This document shows, one piece after another, positions 14,912 through 25,111 of a stretch of 25,473 nt of DNA. Under the pieces are notes generated by a model. The model worked only from the letters and a program-made list of their open reading frames with translations. It was not told the DNA's origin and ran no database searches. Source of the DNA: JAHJQZ01 sp963676075 (GTDB lineage: Bacteria > Pseudomonadota > Alphaproteobacteria > Rhizobiales > Devosiaceae). Where the stretch lies: assembly GCA_963676075.2 (NCBI GenBank), contig CAXXNZ010000029.1, forward strand, positions 1 to 25,473. The letters are read 5' to 3'. A program made the position numbers and the translations under genes. How positions within the stretch are numbered: position 1 is the first letter of the stretch; the number at the start of each line of letters is the position of its first letter.

Positions 14912-16078
14912 ATGAGAATGCATTTGTCGCGCGCCCATGGCGTTCGAAAAGCGATTGCCGTGCTGTTGAGCGCATTGGCGCTTGGCAGCGGCGCGTCACT
15001 GGCGCAGGAGACCCAGGCTCGGGACGAGATCGATGCCGGCCTGCCGCGTGCCGGCCTCCTGTCCGAACTGCGGATCGATCCGGACGGCACCGTTCATCTG
15101 CCGCCGATGACGGTGCCGGTTTCGCAATATCTGAGCCCCGAGGGCCAGGCATGGATGGCCTTGCACCTGCTTCAGAACCAGGATCCCGAAGCCCAGCGCC
15201 GGGTCGACGGCAATCCGGTGTTTCTTGAGCCTTATGTCAAACGGCAATACGAACTGTATCCGGTCGTCCGCAAGGACGCGACCATCGGCGGCGTCCATGT
15301 CTATGACTTTGCGCCGGCACAGGGCATTCCGGAGAAAAACAGCAACCGCGTGCTGATCCAGCTCCATGCCGGCGCCTTTCACGAATGCTGGCCGGCCTGT
15401 GCCGAAGCGCAGGCGGTTCCGATAGCCGGTCACGGCGGCTTCCGTGTGGTCGCCGTCGACTACCGCATGGCGCCGAAAAACAAGCACCCCGCCGCCAGCG
15501 AGGATGTCGCGGCGGTCTATGCCGACCTGCTGAAAACCTACCCGGCCGAGAATATCGGCATTTTCGGCTGCTCCGCCGGTGGCCAACTGACCGGGATGGC
15601 GACGGCCTGGATCGCGGCCCAGGGCCTGCCGCGTCCCGGCGCCATCGGCATGTATTGCGCCAATGATGGGCTGGGGCTGTTTGGCGACGGCAGCTACCTG
15701 GCGTCGCCATTGGGCGAGGGTTGGCCGCCGCTGCCGCTGATCATGGAAGCAATGGGCGCCGAACCGGGACAGCTGCCGGAAGAGGACGCCGACGACTATT
15801 TCTACGGGACCGACCGCAACGACCCCATGGTCAATCCGGTGGTCTCGGACGAGGTCCTGTCGAAGTTCCCGCCGACCCAGATCATCACCGGCTCGCGCTT
15901 CTTCGACCTCAGCCCGCAGCTCTACCTGCACTCGCGGCTGGTCAAGCTCGGTGTCGAGGCCGACCTGCACGCCTGGGAGGGACTGTTCCACTTCTTCTTC
16001 CTCAATCCCGACGTGCCGGAATCCCGCGACTCCTACGATGTGACGATCAGGTTCTTCGACAAGTATCTCGGGCACTGA
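14912..16078 (+). CDS. HSL-type alpha/beta-hydrolase (esterase), exported copy
   Basis: 388 residues from ATG 14912 behind GGAAGGTGA. Residues 1-31 form a signal peptide (RKAIAVLLSALALGSG, cleavage likely after SLA before QE), so this copy is exported. The mature part aligns along its full length with the protein of 13779-14828: DGTVHLPPMTVPVSQYLSPEG, DATIGGVHVYDFAP, PAENIGIFGCSAGGQ. The triad is S221, D332 and H360. The oxyanion loop is again HAGA. The elbow has Cys before Ser (GCSAG instead of GYSAG). The cyclase gene converges on it from the right. The open frame continues far upstream of 14912 but only as a shadow of the first esterase. Confidence 0.88.
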   Translation: MRMHLSRAHGVRKAIAVLLSALALGSGASLAQETQARDEIDAGLPRAGLLSELRIDPDGTVHLPPMTVPVSQYLSPEGQAWMALHLLQNQDPEAQRRVDGNPVFLEPYVKRQYELYPVVRKDATIGGVHVYDFAPAQGIPEKNSNRVLIQLHAGAFHECWPACAEAQAVPIAGHGGFRVVAVDYRMAPKNKHPAASEDVAAVYADLLKTYPAENIGIFGCSAGGQLTGMATAWIAAQGLPRPGAIGMYCANDGLGLFGDGSYLASPLGEGWPPLPLIMEAMGAEPGQLPEEDADDYFYGTDRNDPMVNPVVSDEVLSKFPPTQIITGSRFFDLSPQLYLHSRLVKLGVEADLHAWEGLFHFFFLNPDVPESRDSYDVTIRFFDKYLGH

Positions 16079-16088
16079 CCGAGGTATT

Positions 16089-16109
16089 GGCAGGGACAGG
16101 TGTCCTGCC
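16089..16109 (+). terminator. Possible terminator of the esterase operon
   Basis: A stem of GGCAGG and ACA against TGT and CCTGCC (one bulged G), loop GG, about 10 bases after the stop codon. There is no T run. A second arrangement, AAGCCGCC (16131-16138) with GGCGGCTT (16162-16169) and TTTT, has a long 23-base loop. The intergenic space to 16320 holds no gene. Confidence 0.35.
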
Positions 16110-16319
16110 TTGAGCGGACCGGCACGGGGGAAGCCGCCATATTGGGCCAGCGCCTTGTAACGGCGGCTTTTCACTGCCGGCAGCCGAAACCTGCCGGTTC
16201 GCTTCGGGCCAGCAGTTGCCTTTCCCGAAGCCGAGGGGCAGCGGCGGCAGTGAAGTCGGGAGCTGTCGCTTTGCACACGGGCACCAAGTCGGAACCCTTC
16301 TGGCCGTCCGCCCTGCCCG

Positions 16320-17573
16320 CTACACCGCTTCGCGCAGGATATCATCCAGATCGTCGAACGAGATCTGGGCCAGGTCCTGCGGTTCCGGCATGACGCAGTT
16401 GCGCCCGGCCTTCTTGGCGGCATAAAGGGCGAAATCGGCTTCCGTCAGCAGCGCCGTCAGGTCGGTCTCGGGCACCAGCATGTCGATGGCATATCCGAAG
16501 CTGCAGGTGACATGCTCGGCCCCTGACGTGGAGGTGTGCGGCAGGCCTGCATCGGAGACGGCCACCCGCATGCGGTCGGCGATGGCGTGGGTCTGTTCGG
16601 GGGTGTTGTCGACAAGGACGATGACGAATTCCTCGCCGCCGAAACGGAAGGCCCGTCCATCCACTGCCTGCGCCACCTCCGCCAATATGTCAGCGACGCG
16701 CCTGATGCATTCATCGCCCTGCATGTGGCCGAACGTGTCGTTGTAGGATTTGAAATGGTCGATATCGACGACGACGATTGAGATCAGCGCGCCCTGCCGT
16801 TCGGCCTGCAACTGGCGAAGCCACCCCTCCATGGCGCGACGGTTGCCGAGGCCGGTCATCGGATCGGCGGCAGCCAGTTCCTCGAAGCCGGCGGCCCGCA
16901 ACCGGTCGCGATAACCGCGCAGCCACATGACCCGCTCGTTCTTCTCGGAGACGAAATCGGCATGAAGGGCAAAGGCCGCCAGGAACTGGGTCAGCGCGAT
17001 GGCCGCCACCTTGTCATAGATGGGGATCGTGTCGACGACGAGAACGGAGGCGACATGCAGCACCATGAGACCGATGACCGTCGGCACCGCGTAGCGGAAG
17101 CGCAGATGCTGCAAGGCGATGACGAACAGCATGACCAGCATGATACCGTCGCGGTAATTGCCGCGCAGCGGGCTGTTGCTGGCGAGAACCAGAACCAGCA
17201 CCCCGCCGCCGGCGGCAAGCGCGGTCACGGCCAGCAGGCCTTCACGCACCCACGGCGGCGGATTGCGCCAGGTCACGGACAGCGTGATGGCCGCCAGGCC
17301 GCCAAACAGCCCGACCCTGACCAGCAGGGCGAGCCAGAACACATCGTTCAGAGCAAAGAAATCGAGCACCAGCAGCGCGTTGTAGATCAGCACCGCCACA
17401 ACGCCCTGGCGCACCAGCATGCGGCTGCGCGCGGCGCCTGTTTCGGACTCGAACTCAGCCTCAAGCGGCGCGTCGAAACACAGCCGCGTGCGCGGCGCGG
17501 CAAGCGCCTCGTCGACCAGTGTCAGCATGCGCTGAATATGCTTATCCGCAAGCTGCTGAAGCACCGGGACCAC
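16320..17573 (-). CDS. Membrane-bound GGDEF diguanylate cyclase, paralogue
   Basis: 417 residues from GTG 17573, chosen because AGGAAATGA precedes it; the nearby ATG at 17577 is out of frame. The plan is the same as the cyclase at 8171-9433. An N-terminal segment (FESETGAARSRMLVRQG) precedes about six hydrophobic segments (55-205) and a linker helix. The GGDEF domain follows: DPMTGLGNRRAM, VDIDHFKSYNDTFGHMQGDE, active site GGEEF at 312-316, and EADFALYAAKKAGRNC. It should make cyclic-di-GMP. No RxxD I-site is present at the expected distance before GGEEF. In the original layout it was probably the divergent neighbour of uvrB, before the repeat-bounded segment was inserted. Confidence 0.9.
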   Translation of the reverse strand: MVPVLQQLADKHIQRMLTLVDEALAAPRTRLCFDAPLEAEFESETGAARSRMLVRQGVVAVLIYNALLVLDFFALNDVFWLALLVRVGLFGGLAAITLSVTWRNPPPWVREGLLAVTALAAGGGVLVLVLASNSPLRGNYRDGIMLVMLFVIALQHLRFRYAVPTVIGLMVLHVASVLVVDTIPIYDKVAAIALTQFLAAFALHADFVSEKNERVMWLRGYRDRLRAAGFEELAAADPMTGLGNRRAMEGWLRQLQAERQGALISIVVVDIDHFKSYNDTFGHMQGDECIRRVADILAEVAQAVDGRAFRFGGEEFVIVLVDNTPEQTHAIADRMRVAVSDAGLPHTSTSGAEHVTCSFGYAIDMLVPETDLTALLTEADFALYAAKKAGRNCVMPEPQDLAQISFDDLDDILREAV

Positions 17574-17756
17574 TCATTTCCTAAATTGTTCTCATTCTAG
17601 ACTAGCCGACTCTGCTTTACGCCCCGTCAAGGCAATCGCCTGCATTTTACCCAACGCGCAGATTTCCGCCTCAAGCGTCCTTTTGCCCCGCATCCCGACT
17701 GCGAATGGAGCAATCCACAATCGCGGCGCGGTGGCCTCGCCCCCCTCATGCCACCC

Positions 17757-17776
17757 ACTGCCATATCCTGTCAGCA
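17757..17776 (+). repeat. Left copy of a 20-bp direct repeat
   Basis: ACTGCCATATCCTGTCAGCA, identical to 20312-20331. It stands 96 bp before the left 62-bp repeat but only 7 bp before the right one, so the two flanks differ by an 89-bp insertion or deletion. Confidence 0.9.
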
Positions 17777-17872
17777 GGACCTGCTAGATACATGTTCAGC
17801 GAAACGGAAACTGGTTTTCCGGAACGAACGCGCGACCTCCACAAGCCTGACCTCTGCCACACGGCGCAGGGG

Positions 17873-17934
17873 CTAGGCTTTGGTCACATCTCGTCCCATA
17901 TTGGGTGGCAAACTGATGTCCAGTCCTGAAACCG
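17873..17934 (+). repeat. Left copy of the 62-bp uvrB-leader direct repeat
   Basis: 62 bases identical to 20339-20400 (offset 2466). It starts CTAGGCTTTGGTCACATC and ends with the first six codons of uvrB (ATG TCC AGT CCT GAA ACC). It marks the left border of the inserted segment. Confidence 0.95.
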
Positions 17935-17948
17935 GGCGGCAAAGCTAA
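17916..17948 (+). pseudogene. Truncated start of uvrB
   Basis: ATG 17916 begins MSSPET, exactly as intact uvrB at 20382, then diverges to GRQS and stops at 17946-17948. The stop overlaps the stop codon of the opposing repeat-protein gene. Only the first 18 bases of coding sequence are uvrB. It is a leftover from the event that placed the 2.4-kb segment here. Confidence 0.8.
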
Positions 17949-20215
17949 AGCCGTTCATCCCGCGTCAGCAACCCGGTAAAACCCGTCACCGCCAGCGCGA
18001 CGAGAAAGGCGCCGAGGATCTGCTCGATGACACTCAGCACATAGCCGGCCAGCGAAATCGGGCGCCAATAGGCGTCACTGCCGAGATCGAGAATGGGGAT
18101 GAACAGGTCGAGCGAATAGAACCAGGGATTGAAGGCCGGGTACTGCCCCACGCCGCCGTCATTATTCGCCTCAGCCAGCACGTCGCCGGCAACACCGATG
18201 AATTCGCCGCTGGCGATCTGGCGAAGATCGGTGCCCGCGCCAAATGCAATCGGACAGTCGAAGGCGCACTGGCCGAGACCGGCGTAAATTGCGCCGCACA
18301 GAACGACGACTCCGATCGACCACAACACCGTCCGCCAGGGGCTAAACCCGTAATTGGCAAATATCTGCAATAGAAAGCTGACCAAACGCATAAATAGATT
18401 CGGCTCGGCGGCGCGTTGCAGAATGCGCCTCTGAATGGCGATTTGCCGTGCGTCTTCCTCGTAGCCCATGCGCGCGAATGTCTGCGCCAATTGCTGCCAG
18501 GGTTGCGGGTTGAAACACTGCCTCAGCTGGCTCCTGCCCTGGCTCATCAGCCAGCGCATGCGGGCCCGCCAATTCGGCTCTCCGTCACCATTCACCGTCC
18601 CGTTTGGGTGCTCCAGATGTTCGTAGACCGTGCCATCGAGGACGAGATGCTGGATATCCCATCGCTTATCGTTGGGCTCCAGCGTCGACCATCGCGTGGC
18701 GCGGTTTTTTTGCAGCCAGGGCCGCAGTCTGTGCGTCGGCTCGACCGGTGGATACCAGCCGGCACGATAGTCCTCCAGCGTGCCAATTCGGGCATGAGAG
18801 AGGTCGATGACGCCGACGACATTCGGACCGGCTTTCGTGCCGATGGTTTCCGGCAAGGCCAAGCGACCGATTTCGGCGTCGACAGCAGAAATCGCCAAGG
18901 TGTGGCCATACGACTCATTTGCGGCATCAGGAGCTTCAAAAGCTCCCGCCAAAATGTGCGCTTTGCGGAGCAAGAGAACACCCGTGATCTTGGCACCATC
19001 GCACACAAAGGCCCCAAGGGCGGAAAAGCCGGGGGCCGCAAAGACGTTTTCACAACGCGCATTGACGAGTGAAATTGCGACGCTGCCGCGGGCATCAACT
19101 GTGCTGTCGCTCAGGTCCAGAACCTGCATCTGAGTTCCGGATAGATTGATATGCCCAGCGGCACGACAGCCGTTGCGCATAATCCAACCCGCAGCCTTCA
19201 CGGCTTGGGCATTGATGGCGTCGCCGTCTTTGACCCTGAAATGCGCGCCTTTGGCACCGAACTGGCCTTCGAGAACCGCACCGTTGATATCGAAACGACC
19301 ATCGACCTCGGCCAAATGCATGAACCAGCCAGCTGCCTTCAGGCCTTGCGCAGTGATGGCATCACCAACTTTGCCCCTGAAATGCGCGCCATTGGCACTG
19401 AACTGGCCTGCCAGAACCGCACCGTTGATATCGAAATGCCCATCAACCTTAGCGCCTCTCATGAACCAGTCAGTCGCCTTCACGCCTTGGGCATTGATGG
19501 CGTCGCCATCCTTGACCCTGAAATGCGCGCCATTGGCGTTGAACTGACCGTCCAGAGCCGCACTGTTGATGTCGAAACACCCATCAACCTCGGCTGCATT
19601 CATGAACCAGCCAGTCGCCTTGACCCCTTGGGCAATGATGGCATCACTATCTTTGCCCCTGAAGTGCGCGCCATTGGCACTGAACTGCCCTTCCAGAATG
19701 GCACCGGAGATAGTGAAAGGCCCTGCGACCTCGGCGCCTCTCATATACCAATTACCATCAACCTGTGCTCTGTGCGCATCGACGCCGTCGGTGATCGTTG
19801 AATTATCTAGAGAGAGTTCTCGCAGCCGCGCACGCAGGGAAAGCTTCTCAATTTTGCAAAAATCCAGCCAAAGGGGCACGCCGATATCGAGGTAATCGAG
19901 GTCGAGCGTTCCGGGTATGATTGCCCCGCTAAGCAATATGCCGTGCATATCGACATGGTCGGGATCCCGACTATTCTGGCACAACCAGCGCAGCAGAGCG
20001 GGACGCACTGTCTTCTCCGCTTCGGAAAGATCGCCTACCCACGCGACGTCACCGACTTTCGCCGCCCACACCAATCGCCGCTCGGCCTGTGTCGGCTCGT
20101 TCTCGGCGAACATCGGCAAGTTAAATGGCTTTTCTTTGTGCGGTTTCGCGGTTCGCCCTGTTCGCGTTGATGCGGTCGGTCTGCCCTCGTCGCCGTCTTG
20201 CGGTGTCTTCGCCAT
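17945..20215 (-). CDS. Large repeat protein with C-terminal two-helix membrane module
   Basis: 756 residues from ATG 20215 behind GAGGAG. Residues 1-30 are hydrophilic and 35-110 form a conserved-looking N-terminal region (ERRLVWAAKVGDVAWVGDL). About 150-360 hold 47-residue repeats with units such as VDGHFDINGAVLAGQFSANGAHFRG and a W-[FIY]-M anchor, resembling a right-handed beta-helix of the pentapeptide-repeat kind but with longer units. After another beta-rich part (360-480) comes a helical hairpin (QQLAQTFARMGYEEDARQIAIQRR). One transmembrane helix follows at about 626-648, then a soluble loop, then FYSLDLFIPILDL, a second helix (about 722-745) and the tail GLLTRDERL. I remember this helical-TM-'YSLD-FIPIVDL'-TM ending from many uncharacterised bacterial membrane proteins, some of them ion-channel-like. 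The function is unknown. It is the only gene of the repeat-bounded segment. Confidence 0.8.
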   Translation of the reverse strand: MAKTPQDGDEGRPTASTRTGRTAKPHKEKPFNLPMFAENEPTQAERRLVWAAKVGDVAWVGDLSEAEKTVRPALLRWLCQNSRDPDHVDMHGILLSGAIIPGTLDLDYLDIGVPLWLDFCKIEKLSLRARLRELSLDNSTITDGVDAHRAQVDGNWYMRGAEVAGPFTISGAILEGQFSANGAHFRGKDSDAIIAQGVKATGWFMNAAEVDGCFDINSAALDGQFNANGAHFRVKDGDAINAQGVKATDWFMRGAKVDGHFDINGAVLAGQFSANGAHFRGKVGDAITAQGLKAAGWFMHLAEVDGRFDINGAVLEGQFGAKGAHFRVKDGDAINAQAVKAAGWIMRNGCRAAGHINLSGTQMQVLDLSDSTVDARGSVAISLVNARCENVFAAPGFSALGAFVCDGAKITGVLLLRKAHILAGAFEAPDAANESYGHTLAISAVDAEIGRLALPETIGTKAGPNVVGVIDLSHARIGTLEDYRAGWYPPVEPTHRLRPWLQKNRATRWSTLEPNDKRWDIQHLVLDGTVYEHLEHPNGTVNGDGEPNWRARMRWLMSQGRSQLRQCFNPQPWQQLAQTFARMGYEEDARQIAIQRRILQRAAEPNLFMRLVSFLLQIFANYGFSPWRTVLWSIGVVVLCGAIYAGLGQCAFDCPIAFGAGTDLRQIASGEFIGVAGDVLAEANNDGGVGQYPAFNPWFYSLDLFIPILDLGSDAYWRPISLAGYVLSVIEQILGAFLVALAVTGFTGLLTRDERL
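19178..19741 (-). repeat. Four in-phase 141-bp tandem repeats inside the repeat protein
   Basis: The anchor CAT (start of the CATGAACCA motif) recurs at 19178, 19319, 19460, 19601 and 19742, always 141 bp apart, which is 47 codons. Units stay similar at the DNA level (for example AGAACCGCACCGTTGATATC at 19272 and 19413), so they arose by fairly recent internal duplication or are kept alike by recombination. Confidence 0.92.
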
Positions 20216-20311
20216 CTGCCTGCTCCTCGTCCTGTGACTATGTCGTCATCGAGCGAGACCGGCAATTCCGCGACCGCGATGGAAATGCGACACTTACGTC
20301 GCGACGAGCCT

Positions 20312-20331
20312 ACTGCCATATCCTGTCAGCA
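20312..20331 (+). repeat. Right copy of the 20-bp direct repeat
   Basis: Identical to 17757-17776. Here only 7 bases (TAACCAT) separate it from the 62-bp repeat. Confidence 0.9.
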
Positions 20332-20338
20332 TAACCAT

Positions 20339-20381
20339 CTAGGCTTTGGTCACATCTCGTCCCATATTGGGTGGCAAACTG

Positions 20382-20400
<19 letters not shown>
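20339..20400 (+). repeat. Right copy of the 62-bp direct repeat, leader of the intact uvrB
   Basis: Perfect copy of 17873-17934. It supplies the leader and first six codons of the working uvrB. Sequence before it (20216-20311) belongs to the inserted segment, so any uvrB promoter element further than about 90 bases upstream was left behind on the other side of the insert. Confidence 0.95.
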
Positions 20401-23051
<2,651 letters not shown>

Positions 23052-23174
23052 TGGCAGGCCTCAACCTGAGTTTGTTGAAGGACGCGGGGCTGCAATTGGT
23101 GTGTTCTGCAAGTAGTCACTGTAATTTGGCGAGGCTCAACGGCACCAACGTTATTCTGACATGGCATTTGGCAA

Positions 23175-23960
23175 CTACTCAGGAGAGCGCCCTATGAGCC
23201 TGCCGCTGGGAAATCTCCTGTCATCATCCTTGTACAGAATAATATGGCTAGGCAGCATGGTGGCATGCCATCCCTTGGGCAACGCTTCCACGACGCGACG
23301 GATAACATTCTCGGGGGTCATCAAATTAAGTCGCGACAGGTCCACCGTGGTAGCCTTGAGATCCGGATGTGGGGTACGCTTGCCTCGCTCGGCGGACTGG
23401 AACCGAATGAGATAAGGTAGACTGGACTTCAGTGTTGACAGAATTTCGTGGGCCGTAGCGCTCTCAGGCAGCTTGAAATCAAGCACCCGGTCCACATCGA
23501 TTGGGAATTGGGTTTCAAAGTGAGTCTTCTTGTACTTTGTTGTGTCTCGCTCAACACCCGGATCATTTGAACCAAATCCACTTCCATTCCACGGAACTGT
23601 TTTGTTGCCCCCGTAGTGCGCAATCAGTTGAGCCTCGAGATCAACTGCCGTGAAAACGAAGATGCGGAGCGCCTTGAAGTAGACTTTCGATGATTCGAGA
23701 TTTTGCCGGTGCAGGATTTTCTTGGCATGACGAGCCAGCCGAACGCTTAGCCCATGCTTTGCATCGGTTTTGCCTATATAGACTAGCCGCCTGATACCAT
23801 CCGTCTCAAGAAACAGCTGGTAGACGCCTTGCTGGTTAGGGATGGTTGCGACGTTGGCGGTTGTTAGTGAAGCCGATTCTATTTCTGCGAATTTGTTGAC
23901 TAAGTCTGCCAAAAGAGCGGAAGGAAGATCAAATTCGAACTCAGCATATCCGGGCGTCAT
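23175..23960 (-). CDS. Eco29kI-like GIY-YIG restriction endonuclease
   Basis: 261 residues from ATG 23960, which overlaps the methyltransferase stop in ATGA. The GIY-YIG nuclease core is clear: GVYQLF (45-50), LVYIGKTD (60-66), VRLARHAKKI with Arg74 and His78, then AVDLEAQLIAHY with Glu109. Next comes PWNGSGFGSNDPGVERDT (123-140), which I recall as a signature of the Eco29kI family. Eco29kI cuts CCGCGG; the target of this enzyme may be the same or related, but this is not shown. It is the last gene of a three-gene minus-strand operon with its cognate methyltransferase and Vsr. The operon's base composition is lower in GC than uvrB next to it, suggesting transfer. There are 123 bases between its stop and the uvrB stop. 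Confidence 0.85.
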   Translation of the reverse strand: MTPGYAEFEFDLPSALLADLVNKFAEIESASLTTANVATIPNQQGVYQLFLETDGIRRLVYIGKTDAKHGLSVRLARHAKKILHRQNLESSKVYFKALRIFVFTAVDLEAQLIAHYGGNKTVPWNGSGFGSNDPGVERDTTKYKKTHFETQFPIDVDRVLDFKLPESATAHEILSTLKSSLPYLIRFQSAERGKRTPHPDLKATTVDLSRLNLMTPENVIRRVVEALPKGWHATMLPSHIILYKDDDRRFPSGRLIGRSPE

Positions 23961-25111
23961 ACCGTTTCTCTCAGATGTAGCGCCACGTCCTCGCCCACCA
24001 GCCGTGCCAGCCGCACTGGTACGGCATTGCCGAGTTGCCTCATAGTTTCCGTCCAAGACCCGTGGAACAGGAATTCATCCGGGAAGGTCTGCAACCGTGC
24101 GGATTCGCGGACGCTGAAATATCGGATCGACCCATCGGGTCGCAAAAGCATGTTTTCCCCGCCAGGCACGCCGTGCACGCCGGCCTTAAGCGTTTTTGCG
24201 GGCTCGTCGAGCGGACTTCCCGTGTGTCCTGGGTAGGATCGTGCGCCAGGTTGAAAGCGGTGATTGAGGAATGCAGCGGAAGCCTCCGGCATAAGCTCTG
24301 GGTCTGGAAGCCCTTCAAGGGCATCGCGAACGGTGCGCCAAGCCGCCAGCTTAACCGCCCCTTCCTTTACGTCATTGCTTACCTTGCGAGTCACCGGACG
24401 CTTATTTCTTGGGATGCGGTGCCGATCCCAATAGATCCCCATTTCCTGGTCTAGAAGTAACCCGGCTTGGGAATGAGTAGGCATTGGGAAATTCCAGCGT
24501 ACGCCGAGGTCTTCGCGAAAGCCGACAAAGAATACACGCTCGCGTCGCTGAGGAACGCCGTAGTCCGCCGCGTTCGCGACATGCGTCACCACACGATAGT
24601 TAAGGCCTGAGGTACTACCGCTGGTGTGATGCTGCTCAAGCCGCGCGTGATGAGCACCCCAGTCCTCGTCGGCACGACGTATGATCTCCGGATGCTCCAT
24701 CTGCAGACGGATATACTCGAAGTAGTTGCGGAAGGCAGCTCGGGTGAGCCCCTTTACATTCTCAAAGATGAAGGCTCGTGGGGCGATCTCACGAACCGCT
24801 CGGATCGCCTGCGGGAACATATCGCGAGTGTCATTATAGGCTTGATGCTTCCCACCAAGCGAGAATGGCTGGCATGGCGGCCCACCCGAGACGAGTTCCA
24901 GCTTGCCTTCGTAAGCCAAGAAGTCAATGTTGCGAACATCGCCTTCTGTGATTTTCCAACTTTTCACGGCGCGGACGCCCCGCGACCTGTTCTCGCGAAT
25001 AGTGTCGCAGCAATAGCTGTCCCATTCGACTACGTTCACCGGCCGGAATCCGGCTGCATGCAGCCCAATTCCCAGTCCGCCGGCTCCGGCGAAGAGTTCA
25101 ATTGATTTCAT
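23957..25111 (-). CDS. DNA (cytosine-5) methyltransferase of the type II system
   Basis: 384 residues from ATG 25111, which overlaps the vsr stop in ATGA. A longer frame to 25192 would run inside vsr and is rejected. C5-methyltransferase motifs are in order: I ELFAGAGGLGIGL (5-17), IV GGPPCQPFS with catalytic Cys80, VI ENVKG (117-121), VIII QRRERVFFVGF (188-198) and X RQLGNAVPV (about 358-366). The target-recognition region lies between about 200 and 330. It methylates cytosine at the site cut by the neighbouring nuclease and so protects host DNA. Translation is coupled to both neighbours by 4-bp overlaps. Confidence 0.95.
   Translation of the reverse strand: MKSIELFAGAGGLGIGLHAAGFRPVNVVEWDSYCCDTIRENRSRGVRAVKSWKITEGDVRNIDFLAYEGKLELVSGGPPCQPFSLGGKHQAYNDTRDMFPQAIRAVREIAPRAFIFENVKGLTRAAFRNYFEYIRLQMEHPEIIRRADEDWGAHHARLEQHHTSGSTSGLNYRVVTHVANAADYGVPQRRERVFFVGFREDLGVRWNFPMPTHSQAGLLLDQEMGIYWDRHRIPRNKRPVTRKVSNDVKEGAVKLAAWRTVRDALEGLPDPELMPEASAAFLNHRFQPGARSYPGHTGSPLDEPAKTLKAGVHGVPGGENMLLRPDGSIRYFSVRESARLQTFPDEFLFHGSWTETMRQLGNAVPVRLARLVGEDVALHLRETV

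Larger units (their letters stand above)
17574..17944. other. Intergenic: cyclase promoter region plus left repeat set
   Basis: 371 bases without an intact gene. It holds the promoter region of the GGDEF gene, the left 20-bp repeat (17757-17776), the palindrome AGCAGG-A-CCTGCT (17773-17785), a 96-bp stretch with no match on the right side, and the left 62-bp repeat. This appears to be the original upstream region of uvrB, now cut off from the gene. Confidence 0.7.
17935..20338. mobile_element. 2.4-kb cargo segment bounded by 62-bp direct repeats
   Basis: About 2404 bases between the inner edges of two perfect 62-bp repeats, containing a single gene on the minus strand. No transposase, integrase or terminal inverted repeat is visible. 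The repeats equal the 5' end of uvrB, and the right copy rebuilds the gene, as expected for insertion of a circle by recombination at the uvrB leader or for a site-specific event that restores its target. The mechanism is inferred; the repeat structure is seen directly. Confidence 0.65.

Noticed and set aside
19178..19741. CRISPR-like array
   Set aside because: The period is 141 bp, fully coding and without spacer structure; these are protein repeats.
23961..24056. N-terminal extension of the GIY-YIG nuclease
   Set aside because: It lies inside the methyltransferase; the ATGA overlap at 23957-23960 gives the better start.
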